From: Deinococcus sp. AJ005
GTDB taxonomy: Bacteria; Deinococcota; Deinococci; Deinococcales; Deinococcaceae
Direction of reading: 5' to 3'
Assembly: GCF_009017495.1 (NCBI RefSeq)
Contig: NZ_CP044990.1
Span: 2,313,001 to 2,377,000, forward strand
DNA length: 64,000 bases
Position numbers and translations under genes: made by a program
Shown: positions 50,465-61,623 of the stretch, piece after piece
How positions within the stretch are numbered: position 1 is the first letter of the stretch
How the letters are laid out: every line of letters begins with the position of its first letter
The notes under the pieces: model-generated
Database searches by the model: none
What the model saw: only the letters and a program-made list of their open reading frames with translations
What the model was told of the DNA's origin: nothing

Positions 50465-51751
50465 ATGCTCAATCCACACGCCGCCCTCCCCTTTTCCGCC
50501 GCCGTTCACCCGGACGCCCGCCCCGCCGCCCGCCTGACCTGGGACTCGCGCGAGGCTGGCCCCGACGTGGCCTTTGTCGCCCTACCCGGTGAGACGATGC
50601 ACGGCAACCGCTTCGTGGACTCGGCGCTGGCAGCGGGCGCACCCTTCGTCCTTACTGATCTGGACGTGCCACGCGCCGTACGGGTGCCGGATGCCTGGGC
50701 AGCGTTAAAGGCCTGGGCGCAGGCCGAGCGGGCAAAGAATGGGCGGGTCATTGGCATCACGGGCAGCGCGGGCAAGACCACCGCTAAGGCGTATGCGGCG
50801 GCGGCGCTGAAAGCCCACTTCATGCCCGTGTACAACACGCAGCCCGCCATCGCCTGCTTTCTGATCGAGTTCGGAGCCTCCGCAGGGCCACTGGTGGTAG
50901 AGATGGGCATTGACCGCCTGGGTGAAATGGCCGAACTGGTGGAACTGGTGCGCCCGGACGTGGGCGTGGTCACGGCGATTGGCCCCGCGCATCTGGAGCA
51001 ACTGGGCAGCATCGAGAATATCGTGCGAGAGAAGGGCGAGATTCTGCGCGGTGTGCGCGGACTGGTAGGCGCTCAGGCCGCGCCGTTCTACAAGGGTACG
51101 GAGAGTTACGGCTTTGGGGACGTGAAGCACGCCGGGCAGGGCCTGGAGGTCACGCCGCAGGGCGCAACATTCACTTTTGAGGGAAGAGAAGTCACCCTGC
51201 CTCTGGCTGCCCGCGTGCAGGCCGAGGCAGCGGTGCTGGGGCTGCTGCTGGCGCGGGAAGCGGGTCTGGATTTAGAAGAGGCGGCGGCGCGGCTCTCGGA
51301 GGTCAGCGTGCCGGGTGGCCGCTACCGGGTCCACGCGGGGCGCTTCACAGTGATCGACGATGCCTATAACGCCTCGCCTGTGGCCGTCTCTGCCGCGCTG
51401 GACGCCCTAACGGGGATGCCAGGGCCAGGCCGCCGTATCAGCGTGCTGGGGCGCATGCTGGAACTGGGAGACACGGAGCAGGAGCTGCACGCGCAGGTGG
51501 GCCAGGAGGCGCGGGCAAAAGCGGACCTGACCTACGGCGTGGGCGCATTCGCCGCCGAGCTGGGCGAACGGGCGTTTGCCACGGTACCGGAACTGACCGC
51601 CGCCCTGCTTGCAGAAGTCAGGGACGGCGACGTGGTGCTGATCAAAGCCAGCCGAGGCATCAGCTTTGCGCCAGAAAAACGCGCACAGGAGGGCGTGGGA
51701 CTGGACGTGGTGGTGGACGCGCTACTTGAGATGAGGGACAGGATTCAGTAA
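50465..51751 (+). CDS. murF: UDP-N-acetylmuramoyl-tripeptide--D-alanyl-D-alanine ligase
   Basis: 428 aa Mur ligase adding D-Ala-D-Ala to UDP-MurNAc-tripeptide in peptidoglycan synthesis, the last cytoplasmic step of the pentapeptide. P-loop VIGITGSAGKTTAKAY (~95-110), middle-domain VVEMGIDRLGEMAELVEL (~142-159), GPAHLEQLGSIENI (~177-190), and C-terminal VIDDAYNASPVAVSAALDAL (~297-316), the MurF substrate motif. TATTCT at 50451-50456 is eight bases before the ATG. It is not in a mur/dcw cluster here. MurF-like paralogues exist, so confirm uniqueness in the genome. Confidence 0.9.
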   Translation: MLNPHAALPFSAAVHPDARPAARLTWDSREAGPDVAFVALPGETMHGNRFVDSALAAGAPFVLTDLDVPRAVRVPDAWAALKAWAQAERAKNGRVIGITGSAGKTTAKAYAAAALKAHFMPVYNTQPAIACFLIEFGASAGPLVVEMGIDRLGEMAELVELVRPDVGVVTAIGPAHLEQLGSIENIVREKGEILRGVRGLVGAQAAPFYKGTESYGFGDVKHAGQGLEVTPQGATFTFEGREVTLPLAARVQAEAAVLGLLLAREAGLDLEEAAARLSEVSVPGGRYRVHAGRFTVIDDAYNASPVAVSAALDALTGMPGPGRRISVLGRMLELGDTEQELHAQVGQEARAKADLTYGVGAFAAELGERAFATVPELTAALLAEVRDGDVVLIKASRGISFAPEKRAQEGVGLDVVVDALLEMRDRIQ

Positions 51752-51780
51752 CGGGCCTGTATCCAGTAACGGGACAGGGT

Positions 51781-52236
51781 TCAGTTGCGGGACAGGATCA
51801 AGGAGTCCGGCGCTGGAAACTGATCCAGATACGCCAGCGCCCGCTCCCACACACCCGGCGGAAAATAGCCGGGGGCGGCGTGATCATTGGCCGCACAGAA
51901 TTCGGCCATTGGCACGGTGATGTCCTCCACGCCACCCTGCCAGTATGGGGCGTAGGCGGCGTGGTGGCGGCGCAGCAACCCCGCCTCGGACACGTAGCCC
52001 TGGGCATCAAATGCGGTCTGGCCGTCTGTGACGTAGATGTGGCTTCCGTCGAAATCGGGGGTGGGGTAGATGAAGCGGGGCCGGAAGCCTGCATGCGGAT
52101 ACGTTTCCAGAAAGGCGAAGGCCAGGATCTGGCACGCCCCCGCCGAGAAGAAGGCGACATCCGGGCGCTGGTAGCTCAGACGCGCGCTCTCAAACTGATC
52201 GCGGGTCCGGGCGAAGTGGGTGATGGGCTGCCTCAT
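51781..52236 (-). CDS. Conserved hypothetical protein (151 aa)
   Basis: 151 aa soluble protein rich in aromatic residues and His/Asp (YPTPDFDGSHIYVTDGQTAF; HHAAYAPYWQGGVED; PPGVWERALAYLDQFPAP). I do not recognise the family. TAGGCT lies seven bases before ATG 52234-52236 (leaderless). It faces murF tail-to-tail and is divergent from the lipoprotein at 52262. Confidence 0.75.
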   Translation of the reverse strand: MRQPITHFARTRDQFESARLSYQRPDVAFFSAGACQILAFAFLETYPHAGFRPRFIYPTPDFDGSHIYVTDGQTAFDAQGYVSEAGLLRRHHAAYAPYWQGGVEDITVPMAEFCAANDHAAPGYFPPGVWERALAYLDQFPAPDSLILSRN

Positions 52237-52261
52237 GTACCCCAGCCTAATGCCGGGAACA

Positions 52262-53026
52262 ATGACTGTGATGCGCCGCCTCTTGCCACTGTCTTTGGGT
52301 CTGCTGCCGCTGGTGGCCTGCGCCCCAGCTCCAGCCCAGTCTCAGCCCGTCCGTCCGGCTGCCGTCGCCGCGCCCGCTGACCCAGGTTTCCGGGCTGCCT
52401 TTGCTCCCGAAGGCGTGGCCTGGGTTTCGGGCGGGCGGGCCTGCGTGGCGCGTGTGCCGTCATACCGCGTGAGCTGCCCCAACCTGCCCCCGGCGGTGGA
52501 CGTGGGCTGGAACGGCGGGGACGCCTGGGCCGCCGTTCCGGGTCTGGGCGCGGTGATCACGCTGGACCGCGCTGCCCAGACCGCTCAGGTAGGCCGCGTG
52601 GTGGCCCTGAGCAATACCCGTGCCTACCGCGAGGACGGCACTGCCGTGACCTACGCGGGAGCGGCGGCGCGCGGCGTGATCGGTGCGCCGTCGGCGGCCA
52701 TCACGGGCGGGGGCGGCCAGGATTACGTGCTGCTGGGCGGCAAGCTACTACGGGTAGCCGACGGCGCAGTGCTGGAAACTAGCGCGGGGCCGTATCTGCG
52801 CGCCACGCCCACCGGCGTGACATCGGCAGACGTTCCCGGCGTGACCACGGACTTCGGCACCTACCGGTTGGCGAACGGCGAGTTGCAGCGGCTGGACACG
52901 GCGGGAGGTGTGGTGGGCCGCGTGCCGCACGGGCCAGGAAGAATTGGGCTGGTGGGGGGCGATGTGGTCACGGTCAGCCCGCAGGGTGGGGTGCGCGTCT
53001 TCGGTGTAGACCTGCGTGAGCGGTAA
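52262..53026 (+). CDS. Lipoprotein, probable beta-rich surface protein
   Basis: 254 aa. Signal peptide with lipobox PLVAC (Cys20), Ala/Pro linker, then a Gly/Val-rich beta domain (GVAWVSGGRACVARVPSYRV; AAVPGLGAVITLDRAAQTAQ; GRIGLVGGDVVTVSPQGGVR), suggestive of a small propeller. No family recognised. ATG 52262 has TAATGC eight bases upstream; a second ATG at 52271 is possible. It is the last gene before a 600-base gap. Confidence 0.72.
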   Translation: MTVMRRLLPLSLGLLPLVACAPAPAQSQPVRPAAVAAPADPGFRAAFAPEGVAWVSGGRACVARVPSYRVSCPNLPPAVDVGWNGGDAWAAVPGLGAVITLDRAAQTAQVGRVVALSNTRAYREDGTAVTYAGAAARGVIGAPSAAITGGGGQDYVLLGGKLLRVADGAVLETSAGPYLRATPTGVTSADVPGVTTDFGTYRLANGELQRLDTAGGVVGRVPHGPGRIGLVGGDVVTVSPQGGVRVFGVDLRER

Positions 53027-53074
53027 CAGCAAGTGGGGGTGGGGGGCTGGATACACCTGCCCGATTACATCTGC

Positions 53075-53158
53075 CCTGCGTGAATTGCTATGTACGAACT
53101 ACCATGCGTGAATTGCTATGTACGAACTACCCTGCGTGAATTGCTCTGTGTGAACTAC
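53075..53158. repeat. Three tandem 28-bp repeats
   Basis: Units 53075-53102, 53103-53130 and 53131-53158. Units 1 and 2 differ at one base; unit 3 differs at three. Each reads CCTGCGTGAATTGCTATGTA then CGAACTAC or a variant. They lie downstream of the lipoprotein gene and 475 bases upstream of pilM. They have no spacers, so not CRISPR. They could be an iteron-like binding array or a slippage product. Confidence 0.8.
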
Positions 53159-53605
53159 CCTGGGCCACCTGTTCTGTACCGATGATCAAGTCCAAACTGC
53201 ACACACCCCTCTCTTCGCCCACATCCGTCTATTCAAGGCGGCCAGCGCAACCAGCGTCACATCCATTCCAGGCCATACTGTTCGGCGGGTCAGCTCTGCG
53301 GGGGCGTCTTCCCGCTCTTTCAACTGCCTGAATCTCCCCGAGGCCCTTCCACACACTTCTTAGAAAAGAGACTTTTTATTAACGCTTTCTGTTTTTTACT
53401 GCGTGGCAGAAAAACGGTCTCCATGCGTTCAGACCGCCCAGCGCATTCTGAGAGCCAGGCACGGTTTTTCACCGTGTCAGAGTTCGGTAAGCGCCGGAGT
53501 GGTTGCATGGAGGGGCCTATGGTAGCCGCAGCGTTCTGTCTTCCCGCCCGCCGTCCTTCGTCCCTTTTCCCCGTCTGGAACAGCTCCCGACAGATGAGCG
53601 CCTGC

Positions 53606-53629
53606 TAAAATCCACCCTAATCTGGAGGG
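53606..53629 (+). promoter_or_regulatory. Promoter -10 and ribosome site of the pil operon
   Basis: TAAAAT (53606-53611), then TGGAGGGA (53622-53629) four bases before ATG 53633. Unlike the leaderless genes here, this operon has a short 5' leader and a strong ribosome site. A TAATCT at 53618 is an alternative -10. No -35 seen. Confidence 0.6.
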
Positions 53630-53632
53630 AGA

Positions 53633-54797
<1,165 letters not shown>

Positions 54798-54811
<14 letters not shown>

Positions 54812-55550
54812 AATCAACCTGCTGCCCGCGCAGTACCGCAGGCAGTCCGCCCCCAGCGCGTGGCGCTACGCCACCTACGCCCTGCCCATCGCGCTGGTGG
54901 CCGCCATCCTGATCCCGGAAGTGGTCACCTCCACCCGCGTGGGTGACCTGAACCGCGAGCTGGACGCCCTGAACGGCGACGTCGCCGCGCTGGCCCCCGC
55001 CAAGCAGGAATTCGACACCCTGACGGCGGAGGCGCGCACCCTGGAACAGGTCACGTCCATCGCCCAGCAGCTCAGAACCGGCAAAACATACTGGACCAAC
55101 GATCTGGCCGCCTTTACCTCGCAGCTTCCCAATGACGGCAGTCTGGCGGTCAATTCCATGACCATCCGCAATCTGGACGCAGGCAACCTGATCACGTTGC
55201 AACAGGGCGGCATCTACATGGGCAAGGCGGTGACGCGCGAGATCGATCTGAGTGGCACGGCCACCAGCCAGCAGGCCGTGGTGAATTTCCTGAAACTCTA
55301 CGAGGACAACCCCAATTTCGGCGTGAACTTCAAGTCCCTGCAAAGTGACGCGCAGGGCGGCGCAGCCCTGATCGGCGCAGGCCAGAACGGTGCGGTGGGC
55401 GCAAAGAAACGCTACACCTTCACCGCCAGCGTCGGGATCGTGGGCGGGCCACCTGTGGGCACCGAGACGCCAGCGGTGCAGGCTGCTCCGGGCGCAGCCC
55501 CAGCCCCACCGGCAGCCACGCCAGCACAAGGAGCGGGCAGTGTTAACTAA
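54798..55550 (+). CDS. pilN: Type IV pilus inner-membrane protein PilN
   Basis: 250 aa. The N-terminal motif VEINLLPAQYRR is the PilM-binding peptide. One helix (ATYALPIALVAAILIPEV), coiled coil and a ferredoxin-like periplasmic domain follow. The Ala/Pro tail (PAVQAAPGAAPAPPAATPAQ) is extra. GTG 54798 gives VAVVEINLLP; the overlap with pilM codes both. It ends inside the pilO start. Confidence 0.93.
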
Positions 55551-56190
55551 ACTCTCTCCCAGAAACCTGTTTCTGATCGTCATGGCCGTGTGCCTGCTGG
55601 TGCTGGCGCTGTGGTTCGTGCTGCGCTTTCAGCCCCGGCAGCAGCAGATCACGGACCTGCAAAGTCAGATCGAGCCACTCCAGGCCCGCGTGGCCACCAT
55701 GCGTTCGGCCTCGCAGGGCCTGCCCGCACTGCGTGAACGCGTCGCCAAACTGCGGATCGACCAGCAGGAGTTCGTGACTGCCCTGCCTGAGGCCGCCAAC
55801 TTCGGCGCGGTCCTCGATGAACTGCGCCGCACCACGGCGGCCAGCGGGGCCACCCTGAACACCTTCGCGGTGCAGGGCAGCGGCGCGGCAGCCGGACTTC
55901 CCGGCGGCGTGCGGCCCATCGGCCTCAGCGTGGGCGTGTCCGGCAAATTTGCCCAGATGTTCGAGACCCTGCGCGCCCTGGAAACGGCTGGCCGCTTTAC
56001 CACCGTCAACAACGTGGCGCTGCAACTGCCCGCCGCGACCAGCTTCGATCCCGAATTGCAGGGCACCCTGGGCCTGACCGTCTACACCTTCGCCCCGGCC
56101 CAGGCCAGCGCCCAGGCCGCAGGCGGAACCACACAGGCACCGGAAGCGGCCCCCAGCGCCCCCACCAGCGCCCCAGGAGGAACCCAGTGA
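55540..56190 (+). CDS. pilO: Type IV pilus inner-membrane protein PilO
   Basis: 216 aa. Short N-terminus, one helix (NLFLIVMAVCLLVLALWFVL), coiled coil (DLQSQIEPLQARVATMRSAS), then a periplasmic domain (LNTFAVQGSGAAAG; GKFAQMFETLRALETAGRF). PilN-PilO heterodimers tie PilM to the secretin-linked PilP. AAGGAGC just upstream supports GTG 55540; pilN overlaps by 11 bases. Ends with an Ala/Pro/Thr-rich tail; four bases overlap the next gene. Confidence 0.93.
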   Translation: MLTKLSPRNLFLIVMAVCLLVLALWFVLRFQPRQQQITDLQSQIEPLQARVATMRSASQGLPALRERVAKLRIDQQEFVTALPEAANFGAVLDELRRTTAASGATLNTFAVQGSGAAAGLPGGVRPIGLSVGVSGKFAQMFETLRALETAGRFTTVNNVALQLPAATSFDPELQGTLGLTVYTFAPAQASAQAAGGTTQAPEAAPSAPTSAPGGTQ

Positions 56191-57905
56191 CCCGCGCGCC
56201 CATCAAACTCTCCCGCGAGATGAAATTGCTGCTGCTGCTGCTCCTGATGGTGGCATTGATCGGCGCGTGGTACGTCTGGACCAACAGCCGCACGTTGGTT
56301 GCCCCCTCCTCTCCCACCGGAACGACAGGCACTGGGACGGACCCCCAGGCCCTGCCCAGCACGGGCGCAGATCCGGCCACCGGCACCGCAGCGGGCACGG
56401 CTCCCGGCGACACGGCCCCCGGCAACGACGGCGTGGCTGCCACGGGTGAAGGGACAGCCAGCGATCCTTCCAGTGATCCAGCCAGCGCCACAGGCAACAC
56501 TCCAGCCAACGGCGCGGCGACGTCCAGCCAGCCCGGCAGCCAGCCCGGAACCCCTACGGCGAACGCTGGGCAGCCCAGCACCAGCCCCAACACTGGCGCG
56601 GCCCCCGATGGCACGGGTCTGGGCAATGGCGCGGATACGGTGCCCCTGATCCCGTCCAGCGGCGCGTCCGGGCAGAACGGCACAGGTACAGGCAACGTGG
56701 GCGCAGGCAACCCCGGCGCCCTGGCCGTGCAGCCCAACCGGCCCGTGGAGATCGAGGTCATTCCGCCCTTCCCCACCCCCGAGGTGCCCAGCGCGCCCGA
56801 CGGCACGGCGACCCCCGGCGGCATCAACCCCCAGGCCAGCATCGCCAGCGTGCCCCGCAACAACCCCTTCCGGCCCCTGTCGGTGGACCCCAGCACCCAG
56901 GCCGGCGCCCAGAACGCCGCTGCTCCGGTAGCCGCCTCGGGTCTGGCAGGCAGCGGCAGACCCTCCAATCCACAGGCCAGCACTTCGGGCGGCAGCGTGC
57001 AGACCACGCCGATCACGCCCAGCACCAACGCCGGACCGCTGGCGATCAGCCCGATCCCCGGCGCGGGCGGCAGCACGGGCGTCACGTCCGGCAGCACCAG
57101 CGGCCTGCCCAGCATTCCCGGTGGGGACGGCAGCACAGGACTGGGCAACCCCAGCGCGGGTCTGAACGTCCCCGGCAGCGGCGTCACCTCCAGCAGCGCC
57201 ATTCCTGGCGGCTCCGGCAACACGGGCGCAGGCGGCACCGTCTCCGGCAACGCTCCTGGCCGCACCATCTCCGGCAACAGCGGCGACTCCGGCGTGACCG
57301 TGATCGGCGGCAGCACGGGCGCAACCAGCGGTTCGGGCACGGCGGCCTCCAAAAACCCGAACGCCGCAGGCACTCCGGGCCAGACCGCTGGACAGGCCAG
57401 TGGCCAGACCAGTTCGCAGGGCGCAGTGGTCATCACCGCCCCCAAACCGCCCAAGCCCATCGTGCCGCCCATCACCGGGATGAACGTGCCAAACGTGACC
57501 CGCGTGCCCGTCACCCCGTCCAGACCCGCCCAGGGGGCAGCTACGGCCACCACTGGTGCTGGCCGCCCAGGGTCCACCGGCAGCGCGTCCGGCACCCCTG
57601 CTCCCGGCAACAGCCCACAGGTCATCACCTCGCTGGGCCAGAGCGTAGCCGAGGGAGACGCGACGGACGCGGCCTCCAGTGCCAGCAAGCTCGATCTGTT
57701 CGTGCAAAAGCAGCAACTGGCCTTTAACGCCGCCGTTCTCGGTCCCATCAACACCGCCATCTTCCGGGGCCAGGACGGTTACGTGGTCGTCGCCGTGGGC
57801 CAGACCCTCCCCAACTCTCAGGTCACAGTCAAGGAAGTGAGCGCCACCAGCGCTGTCCTGAGCCTGGGCAAAGAACTCAAAACTCTCGAACTGGACCAAA
57901 GGTGA
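56187..57905 (+). CDS. PilW/PilP-position protein with a very long low-complexity stalk
   Basis: 572 aa. Helix MKLLLLLLLMVALIGAWYVW (~12-31), a ~460-residue linker of Gly, Ser, Thr, Pro and Asn, and a C-terminal ~70-residue domain (FRGQDGYVVVAVGQTLPNSQ; EVSATSAVLSLGKELKTLEL) that resembles the beta-sandwich of PilP. In Proteobacteria this slot is PilP, in Thermus PilW. The stalk could span the thick wall to reach the secretin. Overlap by GTGA with pilQ, by four bases with pilO. Family membership is inferred from place and the C-terminal pattern. Confidence 0.72.
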   Translation: MTRAPIKLSREMKLLLLLLLMVALIGAWYVWTNSRTLVAPSSPTGTTGTGTDPQALPSTGADPATGTAAGTAPGDTAPGNDGVAATGEGTASDPSSDPASATGNTPANGAATSSQPGSQPGTPTANAGQPSTSPNTGAAPDGTGLGNGADTVPLIPSSGASGQNGTGTGNVGAGNPGALAVQPNRPVEIEVIPPFPTPEVPSAPDGTATPGGINPQASIASVPRNNPFRPLSVDPSTQAGAQNAAAPVAASGLAGSGRPSNPQASTSGGSVQTTPITPSTNAGPLAISPIPGAGGSTGVTSGSTSGLPSIPGGDGSTGLGNPSAGLNVPGSGVTSSSAIPGGSGNTGAGGTVSGNAPGRTISGNSGDSGVTVIGGSTGATSGSGTAASKNPNAAGTPGQTAGQASGQTSSQGAVVITAPKPPKPIVPPITGMNVPNVTRVPVTPSRPAQGAATATTGAGRPGSTGSASGTPAPGNSPQVITSLGQSVAEGDATDAASSASKLDLFVQKQQLAFNAAVLGPINTAIFRGQDGYVVVAVGQTLPNSQVTVKEVSATSAVLSLGKELKTLELDQR

Positions 57906-60172
57906 GCCAAGCCATGATGAACCGTTACGCCCTCCTGCTGACCGCCGCGCTCGGCATGGCCGCCGCGCAGACCACCCCCAACCAGGCTGTTCCCGCCGCC
58001 GCTCCCAAGATCAGCGCCGCGCAGTCTGCCGTGGCCGACCCCCAGCTTTCCGGCGCAAAGGTGACCTTCGAGGTCCGCCGCGCGGGCAGCGATCTGGCCT
58101 CCATGCTGATTGCCCTGGCGATGAGCGCGGGCTACGAGATCATCATTGAACCCTCCGTGGACGGCGTGTTGCAGGCCAACAGCGTCTCGGCCCCCACCGC
58201 AGCCACCGCTTCCGCTGGCGCAGCGCCCGCCGCAGCCAGCAGCGTCGTGTCGTACTCGTTCAAGGACAAGCCCTTCAACGAGGTCTGGCCGCTGGTGCTG
58301 GATATTTACGGCCTCAGCTACGAGTCGCTGGGGATCGGCGGCAAAACTGTGCTGCGCGTGGGCATCAAGCCCATCCAGAAGATCGTCAGGCTGCCCGCTG
58401 GCCTGAGTGCCGCCGACACCGAGCGGCAGCTCAAGCTGTCCTTCGGCAGCCTGCGCAAGATCACCAGCAGCCAGACCAACGCCGCGCCCGCCGCAGGTGT
58501 GGCCGGAGCACAGGCCAGCAACACCACCACCGAGGCCAGCCAGGAGGAAATCATCCTGGATTCGCCCACCATGCGGATCGTGGCCGAGCCGGTTTCCAAC
58601 AGCGTGATCATCCGGGGCACCAATCAGGAAGTCGCGCAGGTTGAAAGGCTGCTGAACCAGATCATTGCCGCGCAGGCGTCGGCCCCGGCCATCGTCAAGC
58701 CCACCCCCATTGCAAACGTCCAGCGCGTCTACAGTGTCAATGGCCGTCAGGAAGACGTGGTGGCACTGCTAGGCAAGCAGTATCCGGCTCTGAACGTCTC
58801 GCCCGTGGGCACCACCGGACAGATCGTGGTCAGCGGCCCAGAAGATCAGCTCGGGGAGGCACTCAAGCTGCTGGCCCAGGTGGACCGCCCCGTGAGCGCC
58901 GCGCCGGACCCCAAACTGGGCACCCAGGTCTACGCGGCCAGGGGCAAATCCGACGACGTGACCAAGTTCCTGGCGGCGCAGTATCCGGGCCTGAAGGTCA
59001 CGCCCATCGGCACCACCGAGCGGCTGGTCATCAGCGGCCCGCAGGAACAGCTCAGCGCCGCGCTGGCCCTGCTGGGACAGGTGGATATGGCCGCGCCCGT
59101 GGCCGCCAGCACCGTGCAGCGCGTCTTTACACTGATCAACGCCAGCGCTGAGGACGTCAAGGCCACCCTGGAAGGCACCCTGGCCCGCGACGTGACCCCG
59201 AACATCCTGACCCCCAATTCCACCCTGATCAACCCAATTACCGGGCAGCCCTACACCAACGGTCCTCTGGCCAATGCGCCCCTGCAACCCCAGACCACGG
59301 GCACCGCTGCGGCAGACGGCGCGGCCACATCTGCGGCCCAGCCCGCCACCATCATCGCCGACAAGCGCACCAACAGCGTGATCGTGCGCGGCACTTCCGA
59401 TCAGGTCGAGCAGGTGGCCCAACTGATTCCGCAACTGGACCAGAAGGTGCCGCAGATCAACGTGCAGGTCCGCATTCAGGAGATCACCGAAACGGCGGCC
59501 CGCAGCCTGGGCATGGACTGGAAAATCGGCTTCGGCGGCTTCCAGGTCTCGGCGGGCAGCGGCGGGTTGGGCGCGGCTTTCAACCCCACCCAGAGTCTGA
59601 TGGGCTTCAATCTGGGCGCGACGCTGAACACCCTGCAAAACCAGGGCCTGTCCAAGAGCGTCTACGACGGCGCGATTACCATGCAGAGCGGTCAGCGTTC
59701 GCTGGGCAGTGAGGGCCAGACCCAGAACGCCTCGGGCACGGCGGCGGCCAGCGTCAAGTCCGGCGGACGGCTGGAACTTAACATCCCCTCGGCGGCGGCC
59801 AACGTGCCCGGTATTCAGAAGCAGATCGACTACGGCGTCAACCTGGACTTCTACAACCCGCAGGTGGCCCCGGACGGCTCAATCACCATGCGCGTGCGCG
59901 GCCAGGTCAACGATCTGACCACCGTCATCACCGCCGCCACGGTGCCCAACCTGCTTCAGTTCACCAACTCCGAGGCCCAGACCACGCTGACCTTCAAGAG
60001 CGGCGAGACCCTGCTGCTGAGCGGCCTGCTGAAGACCAAGGAAACCCGCAACAACGACGGCGTACCGTTCCTGTCCAGCATCCCGGTGATCGGCGGCCTG
60101 TTCGGCAAGGAATCCACCCGCAAGGAACAGACCCAGCTCCTGGTGGTCATCACCGGAAACATCGTCAAGTAA
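57902..60172 (+). CDS. pilQ: Type IV pilus secretin PilQ
   Basis: 756 aa outer-membrane secretin for pilus exit and DNA uptake. Signal peptide MNRYALLLTAALGMAAA; STN-like start (FEVRRAGSDLASMLIALAMS); a run of N-domains, two of them near-copies at ~273-335 and ~340-402 (VYSVNGRQEDVVALLGKQYP and VYAARGKSDDVTKFLAAQYP); a third at ~405; secretin core from ~519 (VQVRIQEITETAARSLGMDW) ending FKSGETLLLSGLLKTKETRN and VPFLSSIPVIGGLFG. GTG 57902 overlaps the previous stop; ATG 57914 or 57917 with AGGTGA before it is a likely alternative. Confidence 0.95.
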   Translation: MSQAMMNRYALLLTAALGMAAAQTTPNQAVPAAAPKISAAQSAVADPQLSGAKVTFEVRRAGSDLASMLIALAMSAGYEIIIEPSVDGVLQANSVSAPTAATASAGAAPAAASSVVSYSFKDKPFNEVWPLVLDIYGLSYESLGIGGKTVLRVGIKPIQKIVRLPAGLSAADTERQLKLSFGSLRKITSSQTNAAPAAGVAGAQASNTTTEASQEEIILDSPTMRIVAEPVSNSVIIRGTNQEVAQVERLLNQIIAAQASAPAIVKPTPIANVQRVYSVNGRQEDVVALLGKQYPALNVSPVGTTGQIVVSGPEDQLGEALKLLAQVDRPVSAAPDPKLGTQVYAARGKSDDVTKFLAAQYPGLKVTPIGTTERLVISGPQEQLSAALALLGQVDMAAPVAASTVQRVFTLINASAEDVKATLEGTLARDVTPNILTPNSTLINPITGQPYTNGPLANAPLQPQTTGTAAADGAATSAAQPATIIADKRTNSVIVRGTSDQVEQVAQLIPQLDQKVPQINVQVRIQEITETAARSLGMDWKIGFGGFQVSAGSGGLGAAFNPTQSLMGFNLGATLNTLQNQGLSKSVYDGAITMQSGQRSLGSEGQTQNASGTAAASVKSGGRLELNIPSAAANVPGIQKQIDYGVNLDFYNPQVAPDGSITMRVRGQVNDLTTVITAATVPNLLQFTNSEAQTTLTFKSGETLLLSGLLKTKETRNNDGVPFLSSIPVIGGLFGKESTRKEQTQLLVVITGNIVK

Positions 60173-60188
60173 TCTCAAATTTCCACCG

Positions 60189-60219
60189 CCCCCCTCCTGA
60201 AAGCGGAGGGGGGCCTTTT
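60189..60219 (+). terminator. Intrinsic terminator of the pil operon
   Basis: CCCCCCTCC (60189-60197) pairs with GGAGGGGGG (60205-60213), followed by CC and TTTT. It separates pilQ from aroC, which has its own promoter. Confidence 0.85.
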
Positions 60220-60281
60220 GCTGTCTCCAGTCTTCCCCACCCTGTTTGGGCATGGCGGGTCAAATGACGTGAACCGGGCGC

Positions 60282-60287
60282 TACAGT
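60282..60287 (+). promoter_or_regulatory. -10 box (TACAGT) of aroC
   Basis: TACAGT ends eight bases before ATG 60296; the message would be nearly leaderless. Together with the terminator upstream it makes aroC-aroK-aroB a unit separate from pilQ. No -35 seen. Confidence 0.5.
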
Positions 60288-60295
60288 CACCCCAT

Positions 60296-61444
<1,149 letters not shown>

Positions 61445-61610
61445 TGGAATCAGCTCAGGCCGCGCCGCAGACGTCCCACCCGGAGTCGGCTCTGGAATGC
61501 CTGCCCGAATGCGTGGAGGACGCGCTCCAGGTGCTGCTGGCCGCCCCGCCCGAACCGCCCGAGGGCACGTCAGACCGTGCCTTTGTTACTTCCCTCACAG
61601 GTGAGTCCTC

Positions 61611-61616
61611 TAGACT
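61611..61616 (+). promoter_or_regulatory. Internal -10 box (TAGACT) before aroK
   Basis: TAGACT ends seven bases before ATG 61624, exactly the leaderless layout, inside the spacer after aroC. A second promoter for aroK-aroB is likely. No -35 at 17 bases; TTGTTA lies 22 bases upstream. Confidence 0.55.
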
Positions 61617-61623
61617 GTCCCCC

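Larger units (their letters stand above)
53027..53632. other. Non-coding region upstream of pilM
   Basis: 606 bases without a convincing gene. It holds three 28-base tandem repeats (53075-53158), an AT-rich tract (53357-53397), a small hairpin CACGGT-TTTTC-ACCGTG (53460-53476) and, at the right end, TAAAAT (53606-53611) as the pil promoter -10. A frame at 53423-53608 lacks coding character. Confidence 0.6.

Noticed and set aside
53075..53158. Possible CRISPR array
   Set aside because: The 28-base units are directly adjacent, with no unique spacers and no cas genes.
53423..53608. 61-codon plus-strand frame upstream of pilM
   Set aside because: No ribosome site, no hydrophobic or family pattern, and it would overlap the pil promoter.
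56006..57899. Long open frames (about 580-600 codons) antisense to the pil stalk gene
   Set aside because: They mirror the Gly/Pro/Thr/Ser-rich repeats on the other strand and have no start signals or family features; open only because of high GC and codon bias.
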